DNA from: Thysanoteuthis rhombus
Lineage: Eukaryota > Mollusca > Cephalopoda > Oegopsida > Thysanoteuthidae
Assembly: GCA_963457665.1 (NCBI GenBank)
Contig: OY735207.1
Coordinates: forward strand, 49,275,696 to 49,339,695
DNA length: 64,000 bases
Direction of reading: 5' to 3'
Part shown: in pieces, positions 11,417 to 24,664 of the stretch
Position numbering within the stretch: position 1 is the stretch's first letter
How the letters are laid out: each line of letters begins with the position of its first letter
Notes under the pieces: model-generated
The model's database searches: none
What the model was told of the DNA's origin: nothing
What the model saw: only the letters and a program-made list of their open reading frames with translations
Position numbers and translations under genes: made by a program

Positions 11417-14194
11417 TAGTTGGAGGGAGGAAAGAGATTACTCTGGTGATAGTAGTCTTAACTAGAACTATGTAAATAAGCAGTATTCAATTCTCATAAT
11501 TCATAGCAGAATTGAACAAACAAATAAATTATTGAGTGAAGTAAGAAATAAAGAAATAGATTGCAAATCTTGCTCAGATTACTCTTTTCGTTTTCTCTTT
11601 GACCCGGGGGCTTGTTTAACGGTTGAAGCGGGGAGGAGCCTTGGGCTAAAATATACACATATAATTTTACTTTGAAATCTATTTTGGGTCTCTTAATTGC
11701 CTTTAGATCTATAGTCTATTCAGCAAATCAAAGCCAATTTCACATTCAGCGTATGTGCTCAGTTTCTTGGTGGCAATTACGTTTATTTAATGCTATGGGG
11801 ATTTGAATAATGTTACAATTCATCACTTGTGCCATGATTTATTTGTATCCATACATACAAAAGGCTTTGCATTTAAAGAGCTATTTATTTCTTATTGGGA
11901 TGATATCGGGGAAATCTATATTATCCCAATCCATATCTTTAATGTGTTTCCAGATTAGCGAATAGATATTTTTTATGCATTGCCATTTGAGATAGTGATA
12001 TATTTAGCACATTTTTTGTGATATCATATGAGCCTTAGTATTGACGCTTTGAAATATTCTGAAAAGCTTTATATGATTTTTGTAATGATTGTATATTAGT
12101 TCATTTGGATGGATTAAGTCGTCTTTGTTTGGGTTTGTTGGGGGGGGGGGGGTATCACAACCTGTCCGTCGTTATACTCTTCGGACTTTCTCGAATGTCT
12201 GTTATATTTCGGATTCTCAAACTTTGGTCGTAAGGGGGTGGGTGCTCATGCACACTTCTGGCGTTGATTACATTAGTTGTCTCTCCTCGTGAGTTCTTCG
12301 AACCACCCTCATCCCCAGCCCATGTGTTACCTCTCAGTGAGTTCAAGTTCCTTAAGTGGTGCTTATTTTTGTGGAACCTCAAAATCACCATATCTTTTTT
12401 TCATCGGTGGCTTTCGTATGCTAATGAGTTCAACAGTGGAAAATCATGCATAAAAACGCAAAATAAAACTAAAAAAGAAACATCCTTGGCTTTACGTGAA
12501 GCACCAAATATTGCTTATCCGAAAAGACATGCTGTTGACCAGTCGATCAGCGAGTTTTTTTGTTTTTTGTTTTTTTCATTTTTATCTACTTTTGTAATGG
12601 TATATATAACTCTGTCTCTTGGAGTTACCATGGGATGGCTTAAGCTTACAGCTGATGCAGAATCTTATGTCTTAGCCTAGCTAAAGGAAAAGGTTTCTAC
12701 AATTCTCGTGGTGCAAGATATTGAAGATCAACTGAGGAAGTTTACAACTGATCAAAGTTGATAGAAAATAACACCCCCAAGCGAAAAGTCGCTAATGAGG
12801 GAAAGAAAAAGAAAAGCTTCCATCAGGTCGGGAAATGCTTTCTTGCACCCCATGGCTCAGCAAAAAATGGTAAAAAAGATTGCAGAACGAGTTCCCAAAA
12901 GTATCTCCTCTCGGATAAACAGCCACTTTGTCTTGAGTGTGTGTGGCTGTCAGTTGTACGATGACCTCCCGTTGCTTTTTAGTGGACGAGAAATCAAGTC
13001 CATCCCAAACACACTTCGGCTTGTTTAGTTCAACTTTGAGGTTCTCTGCATTGATTTCTCTTGCAGTCCCTATAAGCTTGGCCTGCTAATTGGACGTGTA
13101 TTTTTTTCTTGAGGCGGGGTAAACGCAAGTCTCCTTAGACCAACGTTTGACATTCGAAAATACAACAGACGCCCGAAGAAGCTCCGGGGGTGGTGTGGTA
13201 AAAGACGAGGAAACTAGTCAGAATGAACCACTGTGCAATGCTTACAGCACTTCGTCTGAAAAAAATCCGAATTTCAAAATTAATCAATTAGCATATAATT
13301 AAATTTTTGTGAGATTCTGAAATGTATTTGCTTAAAACTAAAATGTGATTATTTTCAATCAGATATTTGCTGGCGTAAAAAAAAACGTCTTTCGAGAACA
13401 ATTTCCTGTGTATTACAAACGTAATGGATATTTTGATCCAAAATGGATTTATCAAGTTTACATGTCATGATGACAGTTTTTTTTTTTTTACTTTACCTTT
13501 TTTTTATATAAATACGTTTTGTTTGAATATATGCCACTCAAAATAACGATAAAATAATTTAAATTCTTCCAAATTCTTTCGATTTAAATGGTTCTTATTT
13601 TTGTTGTTTTTTTTCCGAGTTGGTGGTCGCTTAAATGGGGACAAAGGTTTCATTCGTGTTAATGTTATGTGTTTTATTCTTGAAAAGATATGATCACTGT
13701 CTTTCAATGTTTCACCTCTCAATCTAGCATTCATTACTAACTGGTGATCTGTCTCTCTGGCAACACTTCTTCGTTGCACTAACGTGCTACTGTCAGGGGG
13801 TACGCCCTTGCACCTGCGACAAAAACAGGTGGGGACTGAGTTATATTTTCCACTACCCATTTTTCAAATCAAGCCGACTGTGTGAAATTTGCCTCGTGGG
13901 GAAGCAAATGAATACCATACCTCGTTCACCATTGACTGTTTCCTAGGATTCCTGTTCTTAGACGAGCATATATTTTAAATCCTATTGGTATCCGATTTTG
14001 ATCCAAATTTATTCCGATTTCCTTATTCGCATTCACAATGATTTGTGCATTTATTCATTTATTTATCTACTTTAAAGGTTGTTCAGGGGTTTTGAGGAAC
14101 TTGGGGTGCGAAAAATGTTTTCTCAAAAAAAAAAAAAAAAGAAAAACACTAATGATGGAAATAAAATCCTTTATTTCTTAGTAAAGTGGTGCAG
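11417..14194. other. Gene-poor stretch, no supported gene
   Basis: Frames at 12264-12680 (+) and 13504-13860 (-) lack motifs and splice context. Notable features are a G12 run at about 12141-12152 and A-runs near 14125. Nothing else is recognised. Confidence 0.5.
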
Positions 14195-14330
14195 GGAGTG
14201 TATTAAGTGTCTGGCGAGACACGGGAAACCCAGGATAATCAGATAGACGAACAGACTAATCAATCTATTTAAATTCCCTGAAATTTGGGTTAGACCTTGT
14301 ATATGATCTTTTCCGAAACCCAAGTTATGT
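14195..14330 (+). repeat. Dispersed repeat C, copy 1
   Basis: Shares an ordered set of blocks with 19650-19765 in the same orientation: GGCGAGACA, a GGGAAA block, TAATCAATCT, TTCCCT, ATTTGGGT and CTTGTATA. By eye about 65-70% identity over some 100 bases. Class unknown. Confidence 0.6.
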
Positions 14331-16236
14331 CATTTTAATCCATTTACAATTTTATAAATCATTATTTTTTTTGTCTTTAAGATATCAAAGCATGTGTGTA
14401 ACTAGTCTTTCATTCAAGTTGATAGAGGGTATCAGTTTTTTTTTTGTTTTTTTTTTCTTCCGGGAAGTTTCGATCTTCGGTTGAATTCTAAAGGTAATAT
14501 GCTCCAAACCCCAAAGCACGAAGTTCAAAACGTTGACAAAAATAGCCACGCTGCACAGGGAAATTCATTAGAACTACCTAAATAACTAAATAACTAAATA
14601 AGCGTCAACCTCTGGTCTATTCAAAGTCGACCACCGATCATAGCATTGGTATTTTTGTTCGTCTCCATCACACTAAATGATTATAGCTATTAAACCTCAC
14701 CGTACTTTTATTTTCTAAATAAATGTAATTTTTAAAAAGTTAAAGACACCCGATACAAACTAACCTTTGCCCTGACTAACAGACTAACCCTAATCTCTGA
14801 CTTTAACCCTTAACTCAAGTTATATCGATGAGATATTAACAGTCGAGTTGCCGAAATGTCCCATATTACATTTGTTTAGTGAACAAGATACGGTGAACTG
14901 TAATTATTTGATATGATAGATTCTAACGAAAAAGACCCCATAGCCTCCAATAGACAACTGGATATGTACAATGAAACTAGCAATTAAAAGAAGAAGGAAG
15001 GGTCGTCTTGTAGCTGGGATAGTATCACAATCACCACCTGATCCCAATATCGATATTCGAAACCTAAGTATAGGCCAGAATATTGGATGCTGATGTTCCA
15101 AGCAAGATGGTCATGGGAAGGATAGACTATCACCTGGATTTGAATCCAAGTACTGAAAATCAAAAATATTGAAACCTGTTTCTCATCATTCAATTTTAAA
15201 AGATACTAAGGAAAAATGTAATTATGAAAAGAAAATGCACAAAAATTATCAGTTTTCTTTTTCAATTGACATAATCACTGTTATTGGCAATTAGAGTAAC
15301 TCAATATATAAGTAATGGATTTCAGCGCCTATAAAATTATTCTCTTTTTTTATTATTAAAAGAAAACTGAGAGACCTGAATTGATAACTTTTTTTAAATC
15401 TTTGAATTGGAAAATGTTCTAGTGATAAAAACAAATTATAATCTGAAGTTGGTAGGGCTCACGAGTGTGGGGGGGTGAAGAAAAATTTCATAGGATGATT
15501 CTCCCGGGGTTGCTTTGCTGACCAAGGCTTTTCATTGGAATTTTGGAGGATGACATTCTTTCTGATTACCAAAATTGTGTACTTCGCTGCAACATTTACG
15601 ATTTAAAGGTGTTGACATTAAACGTTTCCATGATTCGGTAACTCATAGTGGATGATAATTCTCATGCTCTCTCAGATGTTTGATAAAACTTTTTATAGAT
15701 GAAAGACAGAAACCAACACTTTATCCTTCAAGTTGATTATATAGGAGAGAAAAAAAGATCTGGTAAACATTGCATGTAAGTAATCACTTGATTTTGCTAA
15801 TATATTGATATTTATTTTACAATTCAATGTTCTTTGAATGATGTGAATCAACGTCGAAATATCAACAAAATCAACAATACTTAATTTTACAGAATTAGTT
15901 TCTTCCTTGTCAACTTTACTTATTTTAACAGTCTTATTCATACCGAAATTTATTGCGAAGGGCTTCATTACGGTGATAGATATGTAAATGAATGTGAACA
16001 GTAAGTTTGTTGAAGTACATGCGAAGCAATGCAGAATTTTATTTTGGGTTTATGACTCATATCTATTCAATCTGAAATGGTCGATCGACGACAAAATAAA
16101 TCAGATAAGAGTATTTCAAAGCATAACTATGAAAATTACCTGAGACAATATTAAAATAAGCAAAATACTGAACTTAAAAGCTAAATTAGACGACTGAATT
16201 CTTCTTTACTGGAGGCTTTGATTCGACTATATACAT

Positions 16237-16240
<4 letters not shown>
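14331..16240. other. No supported gene; short telomere-like patch
   Basis: Between 14755 and 14815 several CTAACC/TAACCC/CTAACCCTAA words occur without a regular period. The remainder is AT-rich and unassigned. Confidence 0.45.
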
Positions 16241-16402
<162 letters not shown>

Positions 16403-16546
16403 GAGATGGGGTTCTGCATGTACATGAGTGCATAGATATGTATGGATATATGAATATGTTTTTTTTATGTCTTTATACATACATATATGCATATATAAAC
16501 GTGTATACGGAGGTATGTATAAATGAATATGTACTTATTTCATACA

Positions 16547-16552
<6 letters not shown>

Positions 16553-16582
<30 letters not shown>

Positions 16583-16583
16583 T
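16553..16583. repeat. (TATG)n microsatellite
   Basis: About seven TATG units. Confidence 0.9.
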
Positions 16584-17911
16584 GAAGACAGTGGCGACAG
16601 AAAGTTTGCGAATACGACCTAAAATCACTTCTTAGCCCTAAGTAAAGAGGATGATTGAAAATGGAATATTTATTAATATTTATCAAACATAAAAAAATAC
16701 TTTACGCTGAAAATTCACTGAAGTCTATTAGGCGTCAGTACTGTTGCCATTGTTATTGAGGATTTGGGCAGTCTTCGACGACTTTTTGCGACCACTGTAC
16801 ATATCTACATGTATGTATATCTATATATACATTTTGGTCAATAAATACATATGAGTCTACTTATACATATGTATCTCTCTATATTTATACATATGTGTGT
16901 GGGGGGGGGGGTTCCAAAAATATGATTACATATTTGCAGTATACTCTACTTATCTTCTAGGCAAAATACCTGTCACACGTAAAAATGTCATTACGAGATC
17001 GATAGTTATTTAATTAATGAATACAAATACTTTCTTGTTTTGTTTTGTTTCGGGGTTTTTATTTTGTTTTTGTTTTTTGGACTTTTTATTCGCAGAAACC
17101 CAGTCATTAATCAAATAGGTTTGATTTTAAACATGAAATAAACGACAATGAAAAAAATATTTTATTTGAAGCCATTTCATAAAAAAATCACGAAAATTCA
17201 TGTCGATAAAATATTGCTTAGGATTTTTTTTTTAAATTAATTTTCATTTCCTAATATTTCCGTCTGTAATGTTTCATAAATTCAGTCCCAACCAATTTGT
17301 TGCATACAGGCTGAAGGGTAACAAAAGCATTGCTTTGTTGGTCATGAATAACTATGGTGATCAGAGATAAAAATTCGTGACTCACTGATGAAAAACAAAA
17401 AAAAAAACTTTTAAGGAAAAAATTCCTATCATGATTTACAAAAAAAAATGACCGTGCAGACGTTTTAACTGCAATCGTGATACGATTTCGTTTCTAAAAT
17501 ATTTTCACGTACAGATTCAAATGTACAGGTTATCTGATGGCGATTTTTGACTGTAATCTCGGTATATGTGTGAATAACGTTTTTTTTAGGGGGTTGTTTG
17601 TTTGGGGTTTGTTTTGTTTTTTCATGATTCTTGGCTTTAAAAAGCGACTTGATTGCCTTTCGAGATGCTCCCCAACATTCCTGATCCCCATATTTACCTG
17701 AAATAATTTCTGCACAGCCTTCAACTAGAGTCAAGTCAGTCAATATTGCTTAAATAGTAGTGTATGCCAGTTCCAAAGCTACCCGAGTGCTAAGGACATT
17801 TCTTCTGGTTTAGGACATGGTCATTCCAATAATATTATTATTGACCGAGGGAAGATATCTTCTTATAAGTAGAAATCTGCGCATGCACGTGCTTTCTTTT
17901 CTTCTTCCAAG

Positions 17912-17914
<3 letters not shown>
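16584..17914. other. No recognisable feature
   Basis: AT-rich DNA with a G10 run near 16902 and several T- and A-runs. No supported gene. Confidence 0.5.
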
Positions 17915-17964
<50 letters not shown>

Positions 17965-18393
17965 ATATATATATGTAAATATATACATTATATATATACA
18001 TATTATATATTTGTAAATATATATATTATGCATATACATATTACATATGTATACTAGATATAAATATAATACATATCCATATCATATATATATATGTACT
18101 ATATATGCATATTATACATATGTTATAAATATATATACTATATATACATATTATATATATATCACATATATATATATATTATATATATATCATATACAAA
18201 TCATATATATTATAAATATGTATACATATATATTATGTATATCATATATTATATATGTATATTATATATATATTATATGCATACATCATTTTATATATAC
18301 GTATATTATACATATATATTAAATATGTATGTATCAAATATATAATGTATTTTATTTATATGTATGTATGCATATATATATATATATATATAC
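17915..18393. repeat. Degenerate TA-rich simple-sequence block
   Basis: A (TA)n core is followed by about 430 bases of almost only TATA, CATA and TAAA words (for example TATATACATATTATATAT). This suggests an old, mutated TA microsatellite. The overlapping IYIY frames are artefacts. Confidence 0.85.
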
Positions 18394-19649
18394 CTCTCAA
18401 TTTTTTGTATTCTTTCACACTTATATTGTCTATCCAACTTCTCTTTTAAACCTTGCTTCCGTGTCCCTACCATTTCATTGTTAGTAGACAGTATATTTTC
18501 ATGTTTAATTGTAAATAAATTCTTTGTAAAAACAAAATGTCAATTAGATTGTTGACAAAAAACCACTTTCCATTGCTATGCTCGAATATGATCGTCTTCA
18601 GTGCGAGTCACTAAGTCGGCATATAGATATATATATATAGATATGTACATATTCTATTGTTTACTCCAGTATTATCACTATTGTTGTTGTTTTTGTTGAT
18701 GATAATGATGATGATTATGTTAGCGTTAATTTTGATATCAATGTATTTATGCTGTCAATGATAGTTTCTTTGAACTGTTAGCCAACCTTTGAAGGAAAAG
18801 CGTTCGGGTATTAAGTGCAGTGATGGAATTACGAATGAACGCTTTTGGCAGAAATATCTCTTATTGAGACTAACTCAGAGCAAAATAGTTCTTCCCAATC
18901 GTCTCGTATTTAGTCTTAGATTTATAAGAAAGAATCTTTTTTAAAAAAATTATGAAAAATATTACTTGCTTTTACAAAACGTGCCGTGTTCTTTTTAACA
19001 TCCGCTTCAGGTAAATTCGCTTTCGTTTTCCTACTGAATTTGATTGACTGAATAACTGTCTTGCCGTTATGCAAGTGTAAATTAATGTTAATAAACACAA
19101 CGATGTGAACAAACAATGCTCCGAATTACTTACTGACCTATACGAGGTACTACCCAAATGTTTACAGAAGTTGAAGCGCGAAAGGTTCCTTCACTGATGG
19201 TTACAACTACAAAGACGTCTCCCCCGACCCGACCACTTCTTATTCAGTCGAGTGTCATGAGCTTAAACGGGGGAGTACTGTCGAGTAGTTGAAGAGCCTT
19301 GAGTTTCAAGTACCGCCTCGAGCTTTAGGACTCGCTTTTGTGTGAAGTCGCATTTTGAACAGAGCCTTGCTATCAAAGGAGGGGACGAAGTCCGTGTTAG
19401 CAGCAGTGAGAATTGGGAGAAGCATAGTGAACCGTCGTCTGAAACATTGTGAACTGGTGCTACGGATCAAGTAGGCAGAAGATCTTGGTTACTTTTTGCC
19501 ACCAGGAAACAACAATGACGCAAAAATATTGAACAATCGGGACACCAGGAGAACGCCGATTTGATATAGGTAACAGGGGGAACTACAGATGTAACGATCA
19601 AAGAGAGATAGAAAAACTATTTGAAAATTACATTCTGTAATGTTTTCGG
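18394..19649. other. No recognisable feature
   Basis: Unique-looking DNA. A less AT-rich segment at 19170-19480 was read for gene or terminal-repeat signals without a clear result. Confidence 0.5.
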
Positions 19650-19765
19650 GAGACGTGTGAAATATCGGGCGAGACAAGGGAAATGCTGGACTACTTTGCT
19701 GATTAACAGAGTAATCAATCTGTTAAGATTCCCTCAACAATTGGGTGGCACCTCGTATACATGGA
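19650..19765 (+). repeat. Dispersed repeat C, copy 2
   Basis: Matches 14195-14330 as listed there. The shared end is CTCGTATA here and CTTGTATA in the other copy. Confidence 0.6.
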
Positions 19766-19883
19766 GATGTGTACATTCTACGTCAATAATCAGGCTTATT
19801 GAATACATACGTGCATACAAACATGAATGAACGCCTTTCATACTGAGTTTCATTCATATGATTTTCACGTACGTATGAAAAGT

Positions 19884-20004
19884 GGAGCTCACAGTCAGGT
19901 TACACTGAGAGAACTGGTTCTTGTGTTATCACCGAAGTTAAGCAGAGTCGAGCACTATCAATACTTAGCTGGGTGACCACTTGACAAAACTAGAAAATCT
20001 AAGC
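19884..20004 (+). rRNA. 5S rRNA-derived pseudogene or SINE3 head
   Basis: Aligns over about the full 120 nt of animal 5S rRNA. It contains TTATCACCGAAGTTAAGCAG, GTCGAGCAC, TACTTAGCTGGGTGACCAC, then a diverged 3' third ending CTAAGC. Internal promoter blocks are near-canonical: A block AGTTAAGCAGAGTCG, intermediate element, and C block GCTGGGTGACC. The 5' and 3' ends no longer pair well (GGAGCTCAC against AAAATCTAAGC), so the RNA is probably not functional in ribosomes. AAATAAATAAAAT follows about 25 bases later, consistent with a retroposed copy. It may be a lone pseudogene or the head of a 5S-derived SINE. Confidence 0.75.
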
Positions 20005-20571
20005 ATCTTGGGGTACTAATCTAAGCCAAATAAATAAAATATATGTGCCAGGTTTACAGAGGCAGTTAGATGGAATTCTCTTCAAACAATGAAATACTTC
20101 GGAGTTTATAAACATGAAGCAATATAATTAGCTGAAATTTGATTGAATTCGTCGTATACTGAATGAAAGGTCACCAAATCAGTGTATGTTGATCATGAAT
20201 AAGTACAATTATCAGAAATGAAAAAGATTACTGACTGACTGAAAAAAATGCTCCGTTCAGAGGCTCTTACTGAAATTATAATTCAAGAATTCGTTTCTAA
20301 AATACCTACACATACGGATATTTGTGTATCAGTTATTTGATTATGACATTTGTCTGTAGTCTCGTTGTAAAAAGTGATAGCAGGATATATATATATATAT
20401 ATATCGGGATATGGCCTGAAACCTCTCATCGAGTTCACAATGGTCTCAATATTCTTAATAGCTGGATTGCCATAACAGATAACACACATATACATCTATG
20501 CATAGATAAGTAGTAAACAAGGGATAAATCTCACAAATAACAAACATAACTTAGGTAAAGTGAGTCTAATT

Positions 20572-20608
<37 letters not shown>

Positions 20609-21784
20609 TTACATAATCACTTTAATATGGATTGCAATTGACTATAACTGAATAGATGAATAGATTCATATACGTAGATATGTATGCAGTACCAGTTCTG
20701 TGGATAATAGGTTAGTACGCAGGTATATTGGTTGGTAGGTAGGTAAGTCAAGATTAGCCTTGTAAACATAAGTGAACTGTTAAGCAACTAAAGTGAATTT
20801 TAAAATACTTTGCAAAACCACCGAAAGTATCGTTAAAATGTCAAAGAGAGTTAACTGAAATACACCTCTTGACCCAGTTATGCCCGAAGTCAGATTTTGG
20901 TGTAAGAAATGAGGCAAATGAAAATATATAAGCCTGGCAATGCCAATTTATTTGTAAAAAAAAAATGAAAATATGTCTGTCATTTCGAGTATGTTCACAT
21001 GTAACTTGACCTGCTTTCTTTTATAAGTATATTTTGAATGACATTTTTTAAGGTGGACTTAATATTGGCCCGTAGGTAGATATGGGATAATAAGCATTGA
21101 AATTTATGCTAAGCTAATTTTGCTGTTCTTTACAAACCAAGAATACACGTTCTCTTTAAAATTGTCTTGCAACTTAGGTTGGAGGATACCTTTAACATAC
21201 CAAGGGTACGCACGGTAAAGCAATTTTAACACGTTGAATTTTAAAGCATAACGTTTGTCAAAGCTATTTATTCATTCGTCAATACATTTACTGCGACTGT
21301 TTGAAAAAAAAAAGGAAACAAGAAATTGTTTACGTGTTATTTAGATGATTATTTTTCTACTTTTCCGCTTTCCTTCGATTATGAAGAATATGTGCGCGTG
21401 TGCAAGAAAGTTTGTGGATGTGTACGCCTTTGCATAGGCGCTTCTGAGCAAGTGGGTGGGTGTGCGCATGCGTCGCGTTTTTGGTAGTCTTTAACTGGTC
21501 CTAACCCTTTTCCTCCCGCGAAAATATCACGGGTGTATTATTTTCTCGTGTAGTAATAGCATCTGTAGTTTGGCGAATGTTTGACGTGAATTCATTTTTC
21601 GAACTTCATGCAAACCTTAACGTTCTTATTGCAGCGGACGCCAGGCGTGACAGGCTAAACGCCTAGATTCCTGCTTCAAGGCTCGAGACTGGGTCTTATC
21701 TATCATTTTAGCAGCGTGGCTAAAAGGAGAGAAAAAAAAAGAAGTCCGATTGTCTTAACGAGAAAATCTCTGCTAAACGCATAG
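20005..21784. other. No supported gene; two short microsatellites
   Basis: (TA)n at 20384-20404 and (CA)n(TA)n at 20574-20609. A GC-richer segment at 21390-21530 has no recognised content. Confidence 0.5.
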
Positions 21785-21905
21785 TGACCGTAGCTCAGAG
21801 GGTAGCTATCCTGAACGTCGTAGTTTCTATCAAAACTAGTTGTCCAGGATCCTACTGATAAATCTAAGGTGATAATGTAAAGGGTCCCAGCTTGACCGAT
21901 TTTCA
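21785..21905 (+). mobile_element. tRNA-derived SINE head
   Basis: GACCGTAGCTCAGAGGGTAG fits a pol III A box. About 50 bases later AGTTGTCCAGGATCCTACTG looks like a decayed B box/T-arm. The head is followed by an unassigned tail and no intact cloverleaf. Confidence 0.45.
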
Positions 21906-22149
21906 GCACATAAAACAGACTCTTGAAGAGAGATCAACTCTGTTAGTTACGTTATGATATTTTTTGTATAAAGCCTATTGTGAAATGAACAAATGAAGAA
22001 CATGAAAGAAAAAACATAATGCTTATTTTGAAAAATTATACATGTATATCCACACAAATAGATGCTCGTAAAAACAGTAAATTATTCTTACAATTGTATT
22101 TTACGTGCGTTGAAAAGCGAATCACGTGATTCTGCTAAATTTTTTTTTC

Positions 22150-22520
22150 TGACAGTGAACCATAGTAAAAAAAAATATTCTAGCAATTCGCCCTTGTTTT
22201 CTTTCAGCAATTTCAGCTTTTTTTTTCTTTTAGAAATGTTCTCTTTTTTTTTCTAGCAACTTCTTCCCGTTCTTTCCTATTTAGAAATTTTCACCCTTAA
22301 TTTTATAAAAGCAGTTTTTTTTTCCTATTTTCTTACAACGATTTCACTTTTTCTTTTTCTCAACATCCCCTTTTTCTTCATAGCAATTTTTCATTTAGTA
22401 GTCCCTTTTTTTATAGCGATTTCCATCCTTTTTTCTGATAACGATTTTCTCCCTTTTCCTTTTTTCCTTTCTGCATTTTTTTTAGCATTTTTCTCCTTTT
22501 TTTTTCGAGCATGTCAAAAA
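22150..22520. repeat. Diverged T-rich minisatellite, about 28-base unit
   Basis: About twelve imperfect units built on TAGCAATTTTCNCCCTTTTT, each with a variable T-run. Unit starts include TAGCAATTCGCCC, AGCAATTTCAGC, TAGCAACTTCTTCCC, CAACGATTTCAC and AGCGATTTCCATCC. Confidence 0.75.
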
Positions 22521-23919
22521 GTTCGATATGTACGATTAACAAACTTTAGTCCCCAGTTCATGACATTTTTGTTTTACTAAAAACATCTTTCTTTTTTATG
22601 TTCACTAAGTCCAACATTAGTTTGAACTTCTTTTTTTTTCTTTTTCTTTTTTTTTTTGACATTTCAGGCTCAAAGTTTTCAGATTTTAATCTCTGGTTTA
22701 AAAAAAAGACAGAGACAATGAATTATATGTACGAAAAATAAAATAAATTATTTGATTATTATAATATTTTGATTGTTTTATTAATTGCATTGAGTAGTTT
22801 TCGTGTGTGTTTTCGTATGTGTTTCTACCTCTAAAAATGATTCGTCTTTTTTTTATTGCAAAATGAATAAATGAATGACTGTCCTAAATATTTTATGGTA
22901 CTTTTCCCAGCTCAATTGTTATTTTAAACACCCATTTTTTTTTTTCGTGGAGAATCGCTTCTATGTTTGTTCTCGCTTTAATCAAAACAGTTGTTGTCTT
23001 TCTGCATATTGTATTGCATTGTTACATATGAAATGTTATTTTTTTGGAATCGTAACATGGACGATGAGATAAACAACAAATACGATAAATATTTGATCGG
23101 AATGCGATCCATTTGAAGTGATAACCCTTTTAACGATCATCTAATGATGATATTCTCTATGGAATTCTCAAGGTTCAGTGGCTACAAGTTCAGTAAAAGC
23201 ATGAACGATGAATTTCCCCATTACTGAACCTTCCATCACAGATACGGAGTTCAAAATGCTTGAAAGGTGATAATCTGTAGAGGAAATGTCGAGCAAAGAT
23301 GAAGGATTCATATTCTTATTCTCCAAGTCAGCTGAGGGGTGTTGGGTTTGGCACTGTCATGGGGCATTTCATTCAGTTCATGTGGGATCCATTTTACATC
23401 TTTTCCACAATGGTTTTAAGATGGCGTGATATAGTCGCCGACGAAGTCCTAAAGTCTCTACGTTATGCCTGAATCATTGTTTCGTTGGTCAATGCTATTG
23501 ATAATTCTACATCATTAAGAACAGGTTTGGGCTACTCTTGCGGTTCATTATCAGTATCCATATTTCTAGATCTTGACGAATGAAATAAATGCCGAAGTCT
23601 TATCAGCATTATTTCCCAATTTGAAATCGTACTTGGAAAATATTCTCACTTTTTTTGTCGACGCCATTGATATCAAGTATTCAAAAACCTCTAAAGATAG
23701 CAAATTACGACGCAATTGTGCAATTATATTAGTCAGTCTTTCATGTATGATGTAAATGAAGATTTCATGAGCGACAACCTGATGTCTCTATTATTTTGCA
23801 ACTGCCTTTAAAACAACAGAAACTTTCAGCACTGAAAACTAAATTATAGAAAACTTTTGATAAAAAACATTTCGTGTATCATTTGTCGTACTCCAAGAAT
23901 CAAGGGATAAATCTCACAA
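22521..23919. other. No recognisable feature
   Basis: T-runs near 22630-22660. Frames at 22875-23072 and 23573-23755 lack motifs. Confidence 0.5.
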
Positions 23920-24133
23920 CCCTTTGACAACGAGTTTGTACCTCATTTGGTACTTTATGGATATGACCTTGTTCGTGCATTGAGTTCGTGTATTCCCCAT
24001 AAATATATACTAATTACAGCTACTTTATTCCTTATGTAATGTACCAATTTCGATTCTCGTGAAAAAGAAATCCGAAGGAATTAAATATATTACCATATTT
24101 GAAATAACTCCAATAAGCGAGGTACGAACAATG
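23920..24133. mobile_element. Candidate MITE with inverted GTACCTC ends
   Basis: GTTTGTACCTC at 23934-23944 is mirrored by GAGGTACGAAC at 24119-24129, with one mismatch in 11. The left side begins CCCTTTGACAACG, which resembles piggyBac-type ends. No clear right-hand TTAA is visible, so the boundary is uncertain. Confidence 0.35.
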
Positions 24134-24404
24134 CTCTTCTTATTCATAAGCTGTAAGTAATTTATGGAACGTATCTTTCCTATTGACATAAGCTAAACTA
24201 GAAAATCTCTTCAACGGTTGAAGAAAAGAACTGGGTGGCTGCTTCTATACTGAGGAATCCTTGGGTTTGAATTTCATCTGAGTCAATAAACTAGAATTCC
24301 TGAAGATCAGAAACAAGCAAAAAAATATCAGGGTAGAAAAATAAAATAAAGAAAGAATTTTATTTAAAATGCGGTGAAAAGTTAATTCCATGTATTTTTG
24401 TATC

Positions 24405-24600
24405 AGGAGTTGGCCTAACGGTTGATAGCACAGAAAATGTAATCAGCAAACCGAGTTCAAATTCCGGCTGAAGTAGTTTGTAATCACTTATCATTTGATA
24501 AAGGCATGAATTCACCTCTCCCAACAGGTCAGACTAGGGTTTAGTCCCTACCGCTGGTACCATGTAACCCAGTGCGACTTACCACGTGTTTTTTTGAGAA
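24405..24600 (+). mobile_element. tRNA-derived SINE, family 1 copy (+)
   Basis: A box GTTGGCCTAACGGTTGAT and B box CGAGTTCAAATTCCGGCTG are about 40 bases apart. The same head, including GCTGAAG after the B box, occurs on the minus strand at 33045-33122. The tail continues with a CAGGTCAGACTAGGGTTTAG segment. Confidence 0.65.
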
Positions 24601-24664
24601 AATAACCTCCATTACTATGAAATACACGGCATGGTAACGCGACGATCTATTATTTTGAAATACC

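Noticed and set aside
12264-12680. 138-codon frame as a gene
   Set aside because: No motif, no splice or polyadenylation support, and biased by T-runs.
14755-14815. Telomere-like TAACCC words
   Set aside because: No regular period or run of consecutive units. AT-rich chance similarity is likely.
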